Shown: positions 10,791 to 23,338 of the stretch, in pieces
How positions within the stretch are numbered: the first letter of the stretch is position 1
Layout: every line of letters starts with the position of its first letter
Assembly (NCBI GenBank): GCA_037951105.1
Contig: JBAMJV010008865.1
Span: 30,001-94,000 of the forward strand
Reading direction: 5' to 3'
Length of the DNA: 64,000 bases
Source of the DNA: Echinarachnius parma
Taxonomy: Eukaryota > Echinodermata > Echinoidea > Clypeasteroida > Echinarachniidae
Notes under the pieces: generated by a model
What the model was told of the DNA's origin: nothing
Seen by the model: only the letters and a program-made list of their open reading frames with translations
Databases searched by the model: none
Position numbers and translations under genes: made by a program

Positions 10791-11345
10791 AGGGATAGTT
10801 GAGTTCTGGTAAGGAGAGTACAGTTTTGGTGAAACTGAATTTTAGTAACAAAAACCTGCACCATTACATTACAAACTAATAGTTATAACTAGAAAGGAAC
10901 ACAAAATTACAAATGACGTAGTAAAGATCATGTTATCATTCAAAAAGAGCCGTTAAAACGTAAGAAGGCGCTCTCTAAACACTCATCGGTTTCAACCATT
11001 TTGAATAAAATATTTTCCATGTGATGCTTTGTTGAAATAGTGATTAGATAGAGAAATAACCAACAACTATTTAAATACCTATTTTGTAACTTTTTGAAAA
11101 GAGGAAGCATTTTTTTAAATTTTTTACGGCTGGTTCAAAATTCTCTAATAAACCAGGGGCCCCGGGTTTATTACAAATTGTTATATTTATGGATATTTCA
11201 GCCGTCTCTGAACCGATTTTGATCAAACAAAGATGATTTTATTATTTAAATATTATGCTCTTTCAAATTTTACACTCAGTTTGTCATTACCTCACAACAA
11301 AAATAAGTAGTCTAGCGCCCTCTCTACCAAAACTCAACTATCCCT
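10791..11345. mobile_element. TTAA MITE family 1, copy b (555 bp)
   Basis: TTAA at 10787-10790 and 11346-11349 flank termini identical to copy a. It lies in the intron between the TM and tail exons of receptor copy 2. Confidence 0.85.
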
Positions 11346-11468
11346 TTAACCTACTGACATGAATATTATACAAAATATACAATATCTCCGCGACGCATGG
11401 ACGGCAAAACTTATTCATATACTGTTTGTACGTGTGGTTATATTTGAAAATTACTATATTAGTGTTAC

Positions 11469-11572
11469 CTTTGTTATAAAAAATGTGATGGGGATGATGA
11501 TGACCACGATGAGAAAAGCAGTTACAATGATCCCTGCAATCACTCCCCCGATGTGAGAAGGGGCATCGGACT
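11469..11572 (-). CDS. Ig receptor copy 2, transmembrane exon
   Basis: A 104-base exon entering in phase 1 after CGTTTCAG and leaving in phase 0 at AAAG|GTAAC. It encodes SDAPSHIGG followed by GVIAGIIVTAFLIVVIII and a Lys at the cytoplasmic end: one membrane-spanning helix. The phase-1 entry matches the phase-1 ends of the domain exons at 28811 and 29329, and the exit matches the tail exon. The intron upstream is 17.2 kb and made almost wholly of transposons. Confidence 0.85.
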
Positions 11573-11857
11573 CTGAAACGGGAGATAAATTTGTGTTCAA
11601 TAAGACTCACAAATGTGTCATATAGTTTGAACAAATCTCTCAATTTCGCAGGGCTGCTTATTTGTAGCTGATCGAGTACGTGGCCATGTTCTCACACCAA
11701 ACGAACTGGTATAACCTATAACGCTGATTTTTTGTTTTATTCGTGTATCATGTCTATACAAATATAAGTTTGTCACTTACAGGTTTATAACAAAATAATG
11801 ATGTATTTGCATGTTGTTCGATGTGCATGTATGTACATGTACATGTGTGAATGAATA

Positions 11858-13058
11858 CAGGCGCGCCGGAAGCAGTTTTGGATTGGGGGGGGGGGGGGGG
11901 CAAAACCCTAAGGGGGCTCACGATGTATGTGTTTAGGGGCTCATGCCCAACCACACTCACAGAGTTGCCAACTTTGAGCCAGAGGTGAGAGTGAGACATT
12001 GCGAGGATAAAGCGACCAAGCCCGAGGGAAGGAAGTGACTGAGCGGAGTCCCCCCTCCCACGGTAGGGAGCTTTTGCATTTTTTTGACTTGAAATTGTGC
12101 AATCTGGTGCATAAAAACATAATCCATATGCCATATGAGTCCCGAGGGAGCGAAGCGACCGAGGGCTGGAGCAGAGCCAGAGGGGGAGGGTTTGGGAGGG
12201 GGTATCCCCCTCCCACGGGGAAGATTTTGCATTTATATACTTGAAATGGTGCATTCTGGTGCATAAACACATAAACCATATGCCACATTTGTGTGATCCA
12301 ACATCAAAGCTTACAGCCAAAAATGAGTCCCGAGGGAGTGAAGCGACCAAGGGCTGGGTCAGAGCCAGAGGGGGAGGGTTTGGGAGGGGGTATCCCCCTC
12401 CCACCGGGAAGATTTTGCATTTATATACTTGAAATGGTGCAATTTGGTGCATAAAAACATAAACCATATGCCACATTATGTATGATCCAACAACATAGCT
12501 TACAGCCAAAAATGAGTCCCGAGGGAGCGAAGCAACCGAGGGCTGGGTCAGAGCCAGAGGGGGAGGGTTTGGGAGGGGGTATCCCCCTCCCACGGGGAGG
12601 ATTTTGCATTTATATACTTGCAATGGTGCAATTTGGTTCCTTAAAACGTAAACCATATGCCACATTATGTATGATCCAACAACAGCTTACAGCCAAAAAT
12701 GAGTCCCGAGGGAGCGAAGCGACCGAGGGCTGGGGCAGAGCCAGAGGGGGGGGGGGGGGGTTTGGGAGGGGGTTTCCCCCTTCCACGGGGAAGATTTTGC
12801 ATTCATATACTTGAAATTGTGCAATTTGGTGCACGTCACACAAACAGCCAGAGCAATGACAGCCTACACATGAACTACGTGGACCGGTACAGAAAAATCC
12901 ACCCCAGACGTACACATACGCAAGTTACACAACAAACTGAGATAATTTCTTTGCGCGCGAAGCGCGCAGCGAAAACGTTGAATAGATGTATAACTTAGTT
13001 TTTGAACGTTATAATTAACAAGTATTGGGTGATACATTTAATATTTTCTTTTCCTTTT

Positions 13059-13090
<32 letters not shown>

Positions 13091-13226
13091 TTTTTTTTTT
13101 TTTTTTTTGAGGGGGGGGGGGGGCTTTTTGGGGGGGCAAAAACGCGTTTTGCCCCCCCCCCCCCACTTTTTGGATTGGGGGGGGGGCGGCTGCCCCCCCC
13201 CCCCCCCCCCACTTCCGGCGCCTATG
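11858..13226. mobile_element. hAT-like element carrying a 188-bp tandem array
   Basis: The ends are CAGGCGCGCCGGAAG and CTTCCGGCGCCTATG. The flanks AATGAATA (11850-11857) and AATGAGTA (13227-13234) give an 8-bp target duplication with one mismatch. There is no transposase. The interior holds the GTGGGAGGGGG hairpin unit at least five times, a CGCGCGAAGCGCGC hairpin at about 12952, a CTTT-rich tract at 13056-13110 and long G/C runs near both ends. Related copies are at 20618-21788 and 52912-54519. Confidence 0.65.
12137..12835. repeat. 188-bp tandem repeat, about 3.7 units
   Basis: Units begin with GAGTCCCGAGGG at 12137, 12325, 12514 and 12701. Each contains a GTTTGGGAGGGGGTATCCCCCTCCCAC-type hairpin (stem about 11 bp) followed by ATATACTTGAAATGGTGCA. 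Single, non-tandem units occur inside the related hAT copies (about 21276-21420 and 53270-53405), so the array expanded inside one element copy. Confidence 0.85.
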
Positions 13227-13234
13227 AATGAGTA

Positions 13235-13236
<2 letters not shown>

Positions 13237-13305
<69 letters not shown>
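13237..13305. repeat. (TG)n microsatellite
   Basis: About 34 uninterrupted TG units directly beside the right end of the hAT at 11858-13226. Confidence 0.95.
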
Positions 13306-13307
<2 letters not shown>

Positions 13308-13619
13308 GTATTGGGAAGAAGTAATTGGATATTTACATTTACCTGAAATTGATTTGAGGTCATGGGTTGAGATATTTCTCGGGCTGTCAGGGAAATCCTC
13401 AAGGATAAATGTGTGCAATTCTATAATTGTTTTATTGAAATTATTATTTTCTCTCACAAGGAATAATTCCATCTTTAGAATGTACAGTAAAATTGATTGT
13501 TGATTATTAGGGAAAAGGAAAAGAAAATAGATATTAAGAGAGGCAAATTAGGTGTCCATTTGCAGAAGTGGGACGAGTTAAATAATTGTTTGCCTTAAAT
13601 GTGGAAGTTTGTTTCTTCT

Positions 13620-13985
13620 GATCTTGCTAATAAGGCAGTCACACCGCCAAACCGAATCCAAACCGACACGAGACCGAATAATTCGGGGACGTTGCGGGGA
13701 CGTTCGGGGTGCTAGCGGTTTGGTGTCGATGTGGTATCGGAATTGTCGGTCTCTTATCGGGTTCCAGTTCGGACTCCGAATTTGTCGGAGTGGGTTCTTT
13801 CGAGCGCGCTCGAAAGAACCCATTCCGACAAATTATCGGGGTGCTTGCGGGGACGTGTCGGAGTCGTGTCGGGGACGGTTCGGGGAATGCGGGGAGGATT
13901 CGGAGTGGATTCCATCTGGTGTCGGGGTGAAAATTCGGGCTGGGTTCGGTTCTGATGCCATTTGGATTCGGCCGAACTGAAACAC
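13620..13985. repeat. CpG-rich segment with 56-bp near-perfect palindrome
   Basis: Dense in CGGGGACG and CCGAAT words. The palindrome spans 13779-13834. Its inner 32 bp (13791-13822, TGGGTTCTTTCGAGCG and its complement) are perfect, and the outer arms have one mismatch. It is probably a MITE, but ends and target site could not be fixed. Confidence 0.55.
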
Positions 13986-14490
13986 CAAGAAAAAAAAAAT
14001 GAAAATGTTGTGCCAAAATGATGCTCGCAACTACACCGAATCAATACCGAATAGCCCTCGAGCGATGCGATATTTACCCACTTGAGCACATCCGATATTT
14101 GGAAGAGGGTCGATATCTTGGGCATATTTACCTATAATTTTTTCTGGAAAAAAATATATCCTCTATTGCTTTGAGATGTGCTATGAATATAATTATAGTC
14201 AAGAAATGTGTTTCATTCAAACACTCGGAAATTTGTGGACACTGCTACTAGATCCTTTGTAAGTAATTTATGAGTCTGGACTCTGGACGTTAGGTAGACA
14301 CAAGCAAAAACATATGCAATCACTATTCAGATAAAACATTACTGCTGTTTAACAATGTTTAATGACCAGTCTTGTTTATTTCTATCATTATAATATTCAT
14401 TTCAAACATATAAAAGAACTGAACAGAAATATATAATGTGATTATGTGATTATAATGTGATTATAATGGCACGGCTACTTAATTTATTAT

Positions 14491-16150
14491 AGGATTTCTC
14501 AGTCAATTTCGTAAGTAAGCCGAACGAATTCATTTTATGTTCATTCAATTTCGCCGATTCTGTCACCGCAGCTGTGATTTATCGTTCAAATTCGTTTTTT
14601 AGCATTTGAATTCATAAAACGGTCATTCAAAAACATTTTGTTTTCATTCGAATTAAAACGTGTTTCTTTTTCGTAAAATTTTCATTCAATTTAAAGCGAG
14701 ACGATTCGCTATTACGTAATAACGCCTTCCGTGAATTCAAATTCGTTTCTTTGCATACAATTTCACAAGTTTTGCAGACAAAATAAACACGTTAATCTCA
14801 CCCAGTATAATCATATAACCCAGCTAGCTTAGTTCCATGCTAAATCCATTAAAAAATATATGGTTTAGTAAGCAACAAACATTTTACTTGTCCTCACTAA
14901 ATCAACACTATTTAGCAACTGAACGATCATGTGTTACGTATATATATACCTAGCCACATCATCGATATAGAATTAGCATGGAACTAAGCTAGTGTCTTTT
15001 TATGAATATACCCTGGTATAAGTGCATGTAATGCAAAGTGTGTGTTCAGAGTTGTATTTTTTGGAGTGGCGTACCATCCTTGGACATCACGGGTGGGGGG
15101 GGGGGGGGGGGATCGGTCAATACTCATGAATGTTGTTTTTTATATAATTTATTCGCTGGTCATGATCTCTTTTAGGCCATTTATATTTGTGTAAATTATA
15201 TGTAGTCTTTATTTAACATGTTAAGAACAAACGATGAGTATAAGGTTATAAGCTCAATCACAATCATAATCACAATCTGAATCACAATCACAATCTGAAT
15301 CGCAATCACACTGTTCACAATAAAAATCTGAATTACAATCATAATCACGATCATGATCACAGTCACAATTATACCGTCTCAGTCACAATTTCAATCACCA
15401 TCCCAATCACAATCACAATCACGATCACAATCACGATCACAATCTCGCAACACAATCATTAATGAGTTTGATATGGGAGGGAAGCATTACCCACTGTATG
15501 GAGCTTTTGTACTTTTGGGCTTGAAATTGTAAGATTTGGTGCATACATAAGACATACATTTCACATAATATACATGTATGTCAGAGTAAAAATGTATGGA
15601 ATCGAACATATTGTATACACTTTTGAAAATTGTGGGAGAGGGGTATTCCCTCCATTTTCAAATGTTGGGGGGGGGGGGGCATGATGATCCCCTCTGTCTC
15701 CCGCCTGTTGACGCCCATGTCCCTTATTTGGTATGCAAGGAGTTTTTTTTTTAACACATCACCGGATATTGAAAAATAATGCCAATATATGCTATATAAT
15801 TTATTTGTTTCATTTAGATGAGAACATGTGCATATAACATTAATACCATAGGTTTGTTATGATAGGCGAATTTGAATGAAAACTTTGTTATTTTGAACGA
15901 CCCAATGTGAAATTGAATGATCCGGACGTCCGATTTGTCATTGTTGACGAAATTGAATGCAAACTGCGCATTTGTAAGCGGTTGTTAAATTGAATGATAC
16001 AAGTGCTAAATCGATTGACCAAATAAGTAAATCGAATGAAAAAAGTACTATTTTGATTGACCTTTGCACGCCGACAGCTGTATTTCGCGAATTTGAATGA
16101 ACTTTGTATCAAAACGAATGAAAAGCTAACGAAATTGACCGAGAAATCCT
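14491..16150. mobile_element. TIR element with many ATTCAATTTCG-type subterminal motifs, 1.66 kb
   Basis: The ends AGGATTTCTCAGTCAATTTC and its inverse (one mismatch, at 16129-16150) define the element. In the outer 300 bp on each side, words like TTCATTCAATTT (left) and AAATTGAATGA (right) occur about a dozen times in inverse orientation. The centre includes an AATCAC minisatellite and a hairpin unit at about 15480-15715 like those in the hAT elements. Superfamily and target size are unclear. Confidence 0.6.
15255..15455. repeat. (AATCAC)n-like minisatellite
   Basis: Imperfect tandem hexamers CACAATCACAATCTGAATCA and variants, about 200 bp, inside the TIR element at 14491-16150. Confidence 0.85.
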
Positions 16151-16195
16151 ATATTAATGTGTGCGCTACTAATCCTTTAGTGGAATGCGCAGGGC

Positions 16196-16863
16196 ATGAA
16201 CGGACACGGAGGGGAATTAATTAGATATACACTCACAAGGATACAACTTTCCATTTATTATGTATTCAGGAAAGTTGGTATGATGATACGAATATTATTC
16301 AAATTCCTAATTATACATGTATATGTAAAAATAGAAAAACGCAACGTAGAGGAGGTTGTGTCTTTTATATACATGATACACTTAATTATGAATATGTGGA
16401 GATTGATACAAATATTGAAATGCAGTTGATTAATATATATTATGATGACTCATTTGTGTCAGTTGTGAGTTATTATAATCCTTGTAAAGAAATTACTATT
16501 GACATGTTAGCAACTTTGGTAAAGTATGCTAAAGATCCACAGAAATTAATTATTGTGGGTGATTTTAATTCACATAATGTTTCGTGGGGTAGTAAAACAA
16601 ATGATAGAAATGGAATTTTGATTGAAGAATTTTTGATGAAAAATGATATGATTGTTTTAAATGATGGTTCAGGAACTAGACTAGATCCTTTTACTGGGAA
16701 AACATCCTGCCTGGACTTATCGTTAGTGTCAGTACCTCTGGCAAATAAATGTCAATGGCAAGTGCAGCCAAATAAATTTGGAAGTGACCACTTCCCAGTT
16801 TATATTGAATTTTATATTCAAGGCCATTGTAATAAAACAAAACATGAAAACGAAGGTGAATAG
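16196..16863 (+). pseudogene. LINE-A apurinic-like endonuclease domain
   Basis: Nicks target DNA to prime reverse transcription in the LINE family. Visible motifs: the WNAQGMNGHGGE start (frame continuing for about 20 codons), LIIVGDFNSHNVSWGS (metal-binding GDFN) and the terminal GSDHFPVYIE (catalytic SDH). The N-terminal third has drifted across frames; the rest is open from 16396. The spacer with W-x-x-x-C around 17055 and an open frame to 17402 follow. Confidence 0.8.
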
Positions 16864-17920
16864 ACGAAATGGTCTTTTAAAAAAGGGACTGGACTGCTTT
16901 CAGTCGAATGTGTGAAGAGAAGATTACAATTGAAGCTCTATATGATGAGGATGTAAATATTTTTCATGCAAACTTGATAGAAACGTTGTATGATATATTT
17001 AGAATATTATTACCTAGTAATAATAATAAGAAAAGGGGTAACCCAGTCCCATGGTGGACAGAGACTTGTTCCGCCAAAATAAAGGAAAGAAATAAAGTAA
17101 AAAATAAATTGTCGAAAATGTGGACTCAAGAAAACCTACAAACTTTCAAAGAAAAGAAAGGTGAGGCACAAAGGACAATTCGACAAGCAATAAGAACTTA
17201 TTGGCAAGCATATTGTGCAAAATTGAATAGATTTACATCCATGTCTCAATTATGGCAGTTTATTCGCCTTTTGAGTGGAATTCCAAAGAAATCTATGCAC
17301 AATTTTCCTACTTTAAAGGTAGGACAAGCGATTGTGTTAGACGATAAAGAAAAAAGCAAAGGAGTTAGGAAATTATTTTGTAAAGGTTGGAAAAAAGGAT
17401 AAGAGTAAAGATAGTTCTAAAGTAGATGGGGAATTTAAAGAAATAGTAAATTATTTAAATGAGGAGATGGATCAAAATATTGAGTTGGCAATAAATGAAC
17501 CATTTTAAGATATTTGAATTAGAAAATATTTTACAATTGAAAAATGCCTCGGCCCCTGGCAACGATGGTATCACGTATGAGATATACCAACACTTACCAG
17601 CAAAGGCCAAGCATGTGATATTAGATTTATACAATCTAATATGAAGGACTGGAAATATTCCTACCCAATGTAAGCACGCTATTTTAATTCCAGTTTTAAA
17701 ATATGAAAAGAATCCACAAGAAGTATCCTCTTACTGACCAATAACACTATTACCGTGCTTTATTAAAATATTAGAAGGCTTGGTAAAGGAATGGTTGAAT
17801 TATTATATTGAGAAACACTCTCTATATTCCCCCATTCAGAGTGGTTTTCGAAAACGCCGAATTACAATTGATAATATTGTTCATTTAGAAAATGAAATAC
17901 AAAAACATTTACGTGACCCA

Positions 17921-20900
17921 TTCATTTTAGGTGAAGTTTATCTTCCTTGTGAAGGTTCATCGTATTATCATGGTGAAATTTATGATAATATTGCTGATGA
18001 TTTGCTAAATTGTCAGGCCTCTCTTGATCTCCCTGTGATTTTGCTGGGTGATTTTAATTCAAGAACAGGTAATTTGAGTGATTTTATTGTTTTGGATGAA
18101 GCAGTTGCTATTGAATGTGGGGTTGAATTGGCTCAGGATGATTTGTTCAGTTCAAAATTTGTTCTTGATGATCTTGGTATTATGACTGACCGGTGTAGTA
18201 TGGATAATAATGGTCGTAATTTGATTGAATTGTGTAAGAGTCTTGATATTAAAATTGTTAATGGTAGATTTGGAGATGATCGCGGAGTTGGTGATTATAC
18301 TTGTCAAACTGCCAATGGGAAAAGTGTCATTGATTATGTATTGGTATCCTCTGCTTTAATGCCGAAAATTATTGCATTTCAGGTTGATGTTTTGGACAAG
18401 TGTTTGTCTGATGCCCACTGTGCGGTATCTGTTAAATTGTCTATTGCTAGTGAAGTTAATGATATTAAAGGTCTTTGTAGGCCTAATGTAGTTGTACAGT
18501 CGGAGCACTTTATGATGAGTAATTCACAAAGTGATTATAGGTATTGCCCCCTTAAAATTGGAGTACCAAAATGCTTTTTGTGAAAATAGTATTAACTGTT
18601 TGAGTGTGGATATCCAGAATATGGTTGCTGGAAATGTTACTCAGAATGAATTAGATAGCTTTATTGAGAAATTGAATAAGATATTAATTGACCCAGTTAA
18701 AACGCTTGGTATGTGTAAAGAGGTGAAGAGATTGTCTAGACCTGCTAGACATTCTCAGAAAAAGCCATGGTTTAGTAAATCATGCGAGGTTCGAAGAAGA
18801 GAATTTTTGAACGCTAAACGTAGGTTAAAAGGATTAAGAACGGATGAGGCTCAAGCTGAATTGATGGATAGGGCCAAGGCTTATAAGAAGTTTATACGGA
18901 AGGTTTTTAGGGCGTATTATAATGATTTGCATAAGTCTTTGAGAAATTTGAAGTGTAATAAGCCAAAGAAGTATTGGGACATTTTGAATAATGCAGTTAG
19001 CTCTGAAAGTAAACTGGTAATGTTTCTCTTGAGGAGTTTCGGAGGCATTTTGAGTTGTTAAGTATGAGGCCAGAGGAGTTGGGCATTGAGACTAGAGTAG
19101 AATTTGATCCTACTGTAATACGTCATTCTATTACGGAGGATATAAATAGAGATTTTTCTTTAGAGGAGATTCAGAAAGTGATTAAACTATTGCGTAATAA
19201 TAAGGCCAGTGGAATTGATAATGTGTTAAATGAGTATTTAAAGAATTCCCCGATCAGCTTTGTGCTACTGCTTGTTTGTTTGTTTAATACTATTTTGTAC
19301 TCTGGTGTGGTACCCACTATTTGGTGCCTGGGTATGATTAAATAAACCTTTGTATAAACAGAAAGGCTCTCCAGATGACCCTGATAATTCTAGAGGAATA
19401 ACTTTACTTAGTTGTGTAGGTAAACTATTTACTGCCTGTATTAATGCAAGACTTACTGAATATTTGGATTGTGTTGGTTTAATGGGAGATGAACAGGCTG
19501 GATTCAGGGCCACAGTACTTTAGATCATATTTTTACATTGCATGGTTTGATTGATTTATACTTGCATCGTGGTAAGAGGATTTGTTGTGCCTTCATAGAT
19601 TATAAAAAGGCTTTTGATTTGGTTGGTAGGGCCAGTTTATGGTCAAAGTTAATTGCTAGTGGTATTAATGGTAATGTTATACGTGTAGTGTATAATATGT
19701 ATGAAAGTGCTAAGTCATGTGTTAAGGTATAGGACATAACTTGTCAGATTTCTTTTTGTGTAATATAGGTGTCCGACAAGGAGAAAACCTGTCTCCTCTT
19801 TTGTTTGCGATATATCTTAATGACTTTGAATAGTTTATAAGTAGGCATTATAAGGGTCTGAATATGTGTTCTACTGAGATAAGGGAAAACCTTAGTGATG
19901 ACGATGTAGAGGTATTTTTAAGGTTGTATGCTTTATTTTATGCCGATGATACTTTTGTGATGGCTGAGTCAGCTGTAGAGTTACAAGCTGCGTTATGTGC
20001 AGTTCATCAGTATTGTGAACTTTGGAAATTAACTGTCAATGTTACTAAGACAAAAATTATGATTTTTTTTCTCGCGGAAAAGTTCGTAAATTTCCTGCCT
20101 TTATGTTTGGTGAGAGTGAAGTGGAAGTAGTTCCTGATTATGTTTATCTTGGGACAACCTTTAGTTTTAATGGTTTATTTAATAAAGCTATGGTTAAACA
20201 GGTGAATCAGGCAAGGAGAGCATTATATTGTTTAATTGGTAAGGCAAGGAAATTGTGTTTGCCTTTGGATATTCAATGTGAGTTATTTGATCAGCTTGTA
20301 GTACCAATTTTATTATATGGTTGTGAGGTTTGGGGGTTTCCTAAACTTGATTGTGTTGAAATGTTTCATAAGAAATTTCTTAAAAGTTAGCTTAGAGTTA
20401 ATCGTGGTACTGCTAATTGTATGGTTTATGGAGAACTTGGTAGGTCTGATTTGAGAAGTACTGTAGAGTCGCGTATGGTTAGCTACTGGGCTAGAATTGT
20501 TCAGGGGAAAAAGTCAAAGTTACCTTACATTGTTTGTAAGTTACTGCGTAAGTTGTATGATAAGGGTGATTTTGAGTCGAGGTGGATAAAGCATATAAAA
20601 CATATTTTGGATATATACAGTGGCGTAGACAGGTTCTTACACCTGGGGGGGGGATGATTTGCCGTTCACCGGACCAAGACCAATTTGTTCGCGGCCGAGA
20701 CCACCTGCCGAAATATTTCGAGACCAAGTGGCTCAGTGGGGGGGGGGGGGGGGGGGTTGGATGTTACGACGGTGACCAGGCGGGCCGGAAGCAGTTTTGG
20801 ATTGGGGGGGGGCAAAACCTATGAGGGCTCACGATTTTGTGTGTGTAGGGGCTCATGCCCAACCACACTCACAGTGCTGCCAACTTTGAGCCAGATGTGA

Positions 20901-22507
20901 GAGTGAGACATTGCAAGGAGCGAAGCGACCAAGCCCGAGTGAGCGAAGTGACTGAGCGGGGGGAGGGTGTGGGAGGGGGGTGTCCCCCTCCCACGGTAGG
21001 AAGATTTTGCATTTTTGGGCTTGAAATTGTGCAATTTGATGCTTACCTAGATAGGAAATTCGGGCTTAACATTGACTGTATCTGGGAAAGCGTGTTATGA
21101 TTTGATCGACCAGAAATTTTAAATATATTTTCACGAAGAAAACAAATAATTGGCACACTAATGAATATGCACCCCAACACAAACACAAATATTGTATTTA
21201 TATTTAGCGTCATACACAGTTCCAACATCACCATATGCCACATTATGTATGATCTAACAACTTAGCCTATTGCCAAGAATGAGTCCCGAGGGGCGAAGCT
21301 ACCGAGGGCTGGGGCAGAGCCAAATAGGGAGGGTTTGGGAGGGGGTATCCCCCTCCCACGGAGAAGATTTTGCATTTATATAATATACTTGAAATGGTGC
21401 AATTTGGTGCACGTCACACAAGCAGCCAGAGCAATGCCAGCCTACACTGGAACTACGTGGCCCGGTATACAGAAAAAAATACTCACCCAAGACCATACGC
21501 AAGTTACACAACAAACTGAGATAATCTGTTCGCGCGCGAAGCGCGCAGCGAAAATTGAAAATGTATGTATAAATTACTTTGTTAACGTTAGAATTAACAA
21601 GTCTTAGCTCATACAACTAATGTTTTCTTTCCCACTCGTATACAGATACATACAGAAAAAAAAATATCCTTCCCTAAAACCTGGGGGGGGGGGGATGATT
21701 GTACACGTCATCCCCCCACCTTGTGAGGTGGGGGGGGATGCATCCCCCTCATCCCCCCCCCCCCCCCCCCCCGTTGTCTACGCCCCTGGATATATAGGTG
21801 TGGAATGTCAAATATCTGGACTGTTGATGTTCCATTGAATATTGATTGGGTGAAATTGTCTTTGAATTTGAGGTTAGCTGATATGTATAAGCAAAATTGG
21901 AATGATGAGGTTAATAGGAATCGTTTGTGTATAAATTATAGGTTGGTTTTGAAAAATATTTAGTGCAGTTGGATGTTAAAGATAGGATAACTTTTTCTAG
22001 ATTTCGGTGTGGAAACCATAAACTCCCAATAGCAAATGGTCGCTAATTGCCTGAGCAAGAGTTGCAGATTTGCAGCTTGTGTTCCTTACAAGACCAGGGG
22101 GATGAATTTCATTATGTCTTAGTGTGCCCTGCATTTCAGAATGATCGGAAGCAGCTAGTTAAAGGTCATTATTTTAAGAGGCCAAATGTATATAAGATGT
22201 ACCAGTTATTCAATGTCAGAAATATTAAGCAGTTAAAGAATTTATCAAGGTTTTGTAGAATTATTATGGCTAAGTTCTCTTAGTGCCAAATAAGTCATTG
22301 TGTGTGTTAGTTAAAAGTTGTGCTACTTATATTGTAAATTTTTCGTAAAAAAGGTGTTATTGTCGCCAAAGTGTTGCCAAAAAGATTTTTTTTTTTTTAA
22401 ATCATGTTTATACTTAATATATGTATACACTTGTTGAATCTTTGTATTTCTCCCATGCCCCCGTGAGGGGCCGTTATTGAGAAATAAAATTCATTGTCAT
22501 TGTCATT
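17921..22507 (+). mobile_element. LINE-B: CR1/L2-group-like non-LTR retrotransposon inserted in LINE-A
   Basis: Starts mid-endonuclease, so it is 5'-truncated (VYLPCEGSSYYHGEIYDNIA, then LLGDFNSRTG at about 18045, DYVLVS, and a DAHCAVSV end). A linker with KKPWFSKSC follows. RT motifs: LLRNNKASGIDNV at about 19183, RGITLLSCVGK at about 19390, CCAFIDYKKAFD at about 19590, GVRQGENLSPLLFAIYLND at about 19770 and FYADD at 19936. The C-terminal CSLCSLQDQGDEFHYVLVCP is at 22075. There is no RNase H. The 3' end is AATAAAATTC followed by three ATTG/TCATTG units. Stops and frame changes are present. A 1.17-kb hAT (20618-21788) interrupts it. The exact left boundary and clade are uncertain. Confidence 0.8.
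20618..21788. mobile_element. hAT element in LINE-B, 1.17 kb
   Basis: TIRs CAGTGGCGTAGACA and GTCTACGCCCCTG with a perfect 8-bp target duplication GATATATA (20610-20617, 21789-21796). Non-coding, with two GTGGGAGGGGG hairpin units and G/C runs at each end. It is an inverted, shorter relative of 52912-54519; they share the CGCGCGCGAAGCGCGCAGCG hairpin and the CTGGAACTACGTGG segment. Confidence 0.9.
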
Positions 22508-22611
22508 GTTGGAGTGAAAACTATGGCAGTTTTCATAGACTTGCAAAAGGCTTATGATACGATATGGATAAAAGGACTCATTGTTAAATTAAACAAGTTG
22601 GGTCTCAAAGG

Positions 22612-23338
22612 CACTGGCGTACTGGTGGGGGGCTTGGGGGCGCTTGCCCCCCCCCCCCCCCCCCCAAATAAATTTAAATCATGGCTTTTATCTAATTCGA
22701 TAACTGTACAGTGATTGAAAGAAAAGAGTATTTCTTTAGACAAGAAAACTCAGATTTTACTTCATGTCAAGTCAAATTTCCTTCCCATGTATGCACCAGA
22801 TTGCATAATTTCAACTAAAATATTGCAAAAGCACCTTTACCGTGCACCCACCTACCATCACACCCTCCCATCACCCTCCCCCCTCTCGGTTATCGTTTCG
22901 CTCCCTCGGGAATCGGTCTTGTATACGTCAATACAATGTTCAGGTTGTTTTGTCATAAAATAATGCTTTTGATGCACTGTTTGAACTGAATATGTCACTT
23001 TGCAAATATTATTTTGGGGGTGCATTTTTGTTTTTCTTCATGAATCAATCATAACCTCTTCTGGTTAAGAATCATGACTATGATGACGCACTAACGCACA
23101 TTATAGTACATGTCGTCAAGTCACAATTTCCTTTCCAGGTATGCACCAGATTGCACAGTTTCAAGTCCAAAAATGCAAAAGCTCCCTACCGTGGGAGGGG
23201 GGACACCCCCCTCCCACACCCTCCCCCCGCTCAGTCGCTTCGCTCCTTCGGGCTTGGTCGCTTCGCTCCCTCACAATATCCGGTGGTGATGCAGAATTTG
23301 TTTAGCCCCCCCAAAGGTTTCTGCTCATTACGCCACTG
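22612..23338. mobile_element. hAT element in LINE-A, 727 bp
   Basis: The ends CACTGGCGTACTGG and TTACGCCACTG are flanked by a perfect 8-bp duplication CTCAAAGG (22604-22611, 23339-23346). Non-coding, with two hairpin units (about 22830-22920 and 23190-23270). Confidence 0.9.

Noticed and set aside
11754-12915. 303-residue and overlapping open frames in the 188-bp array
   Set aside because: The period is 187-189 bp and the frames follow the tandem units and shift with them; they are repeat translations rich in Pro and Gly, without a start or domain.
13015-13472. Long open frames of poly-His/Thr, poly-Lys or poly-Cys/Val across 13.0-13.5 kb
   Set aside because: They are translations of the TG, CTTT and G/C tracts in all frames; no splice sites or homology.
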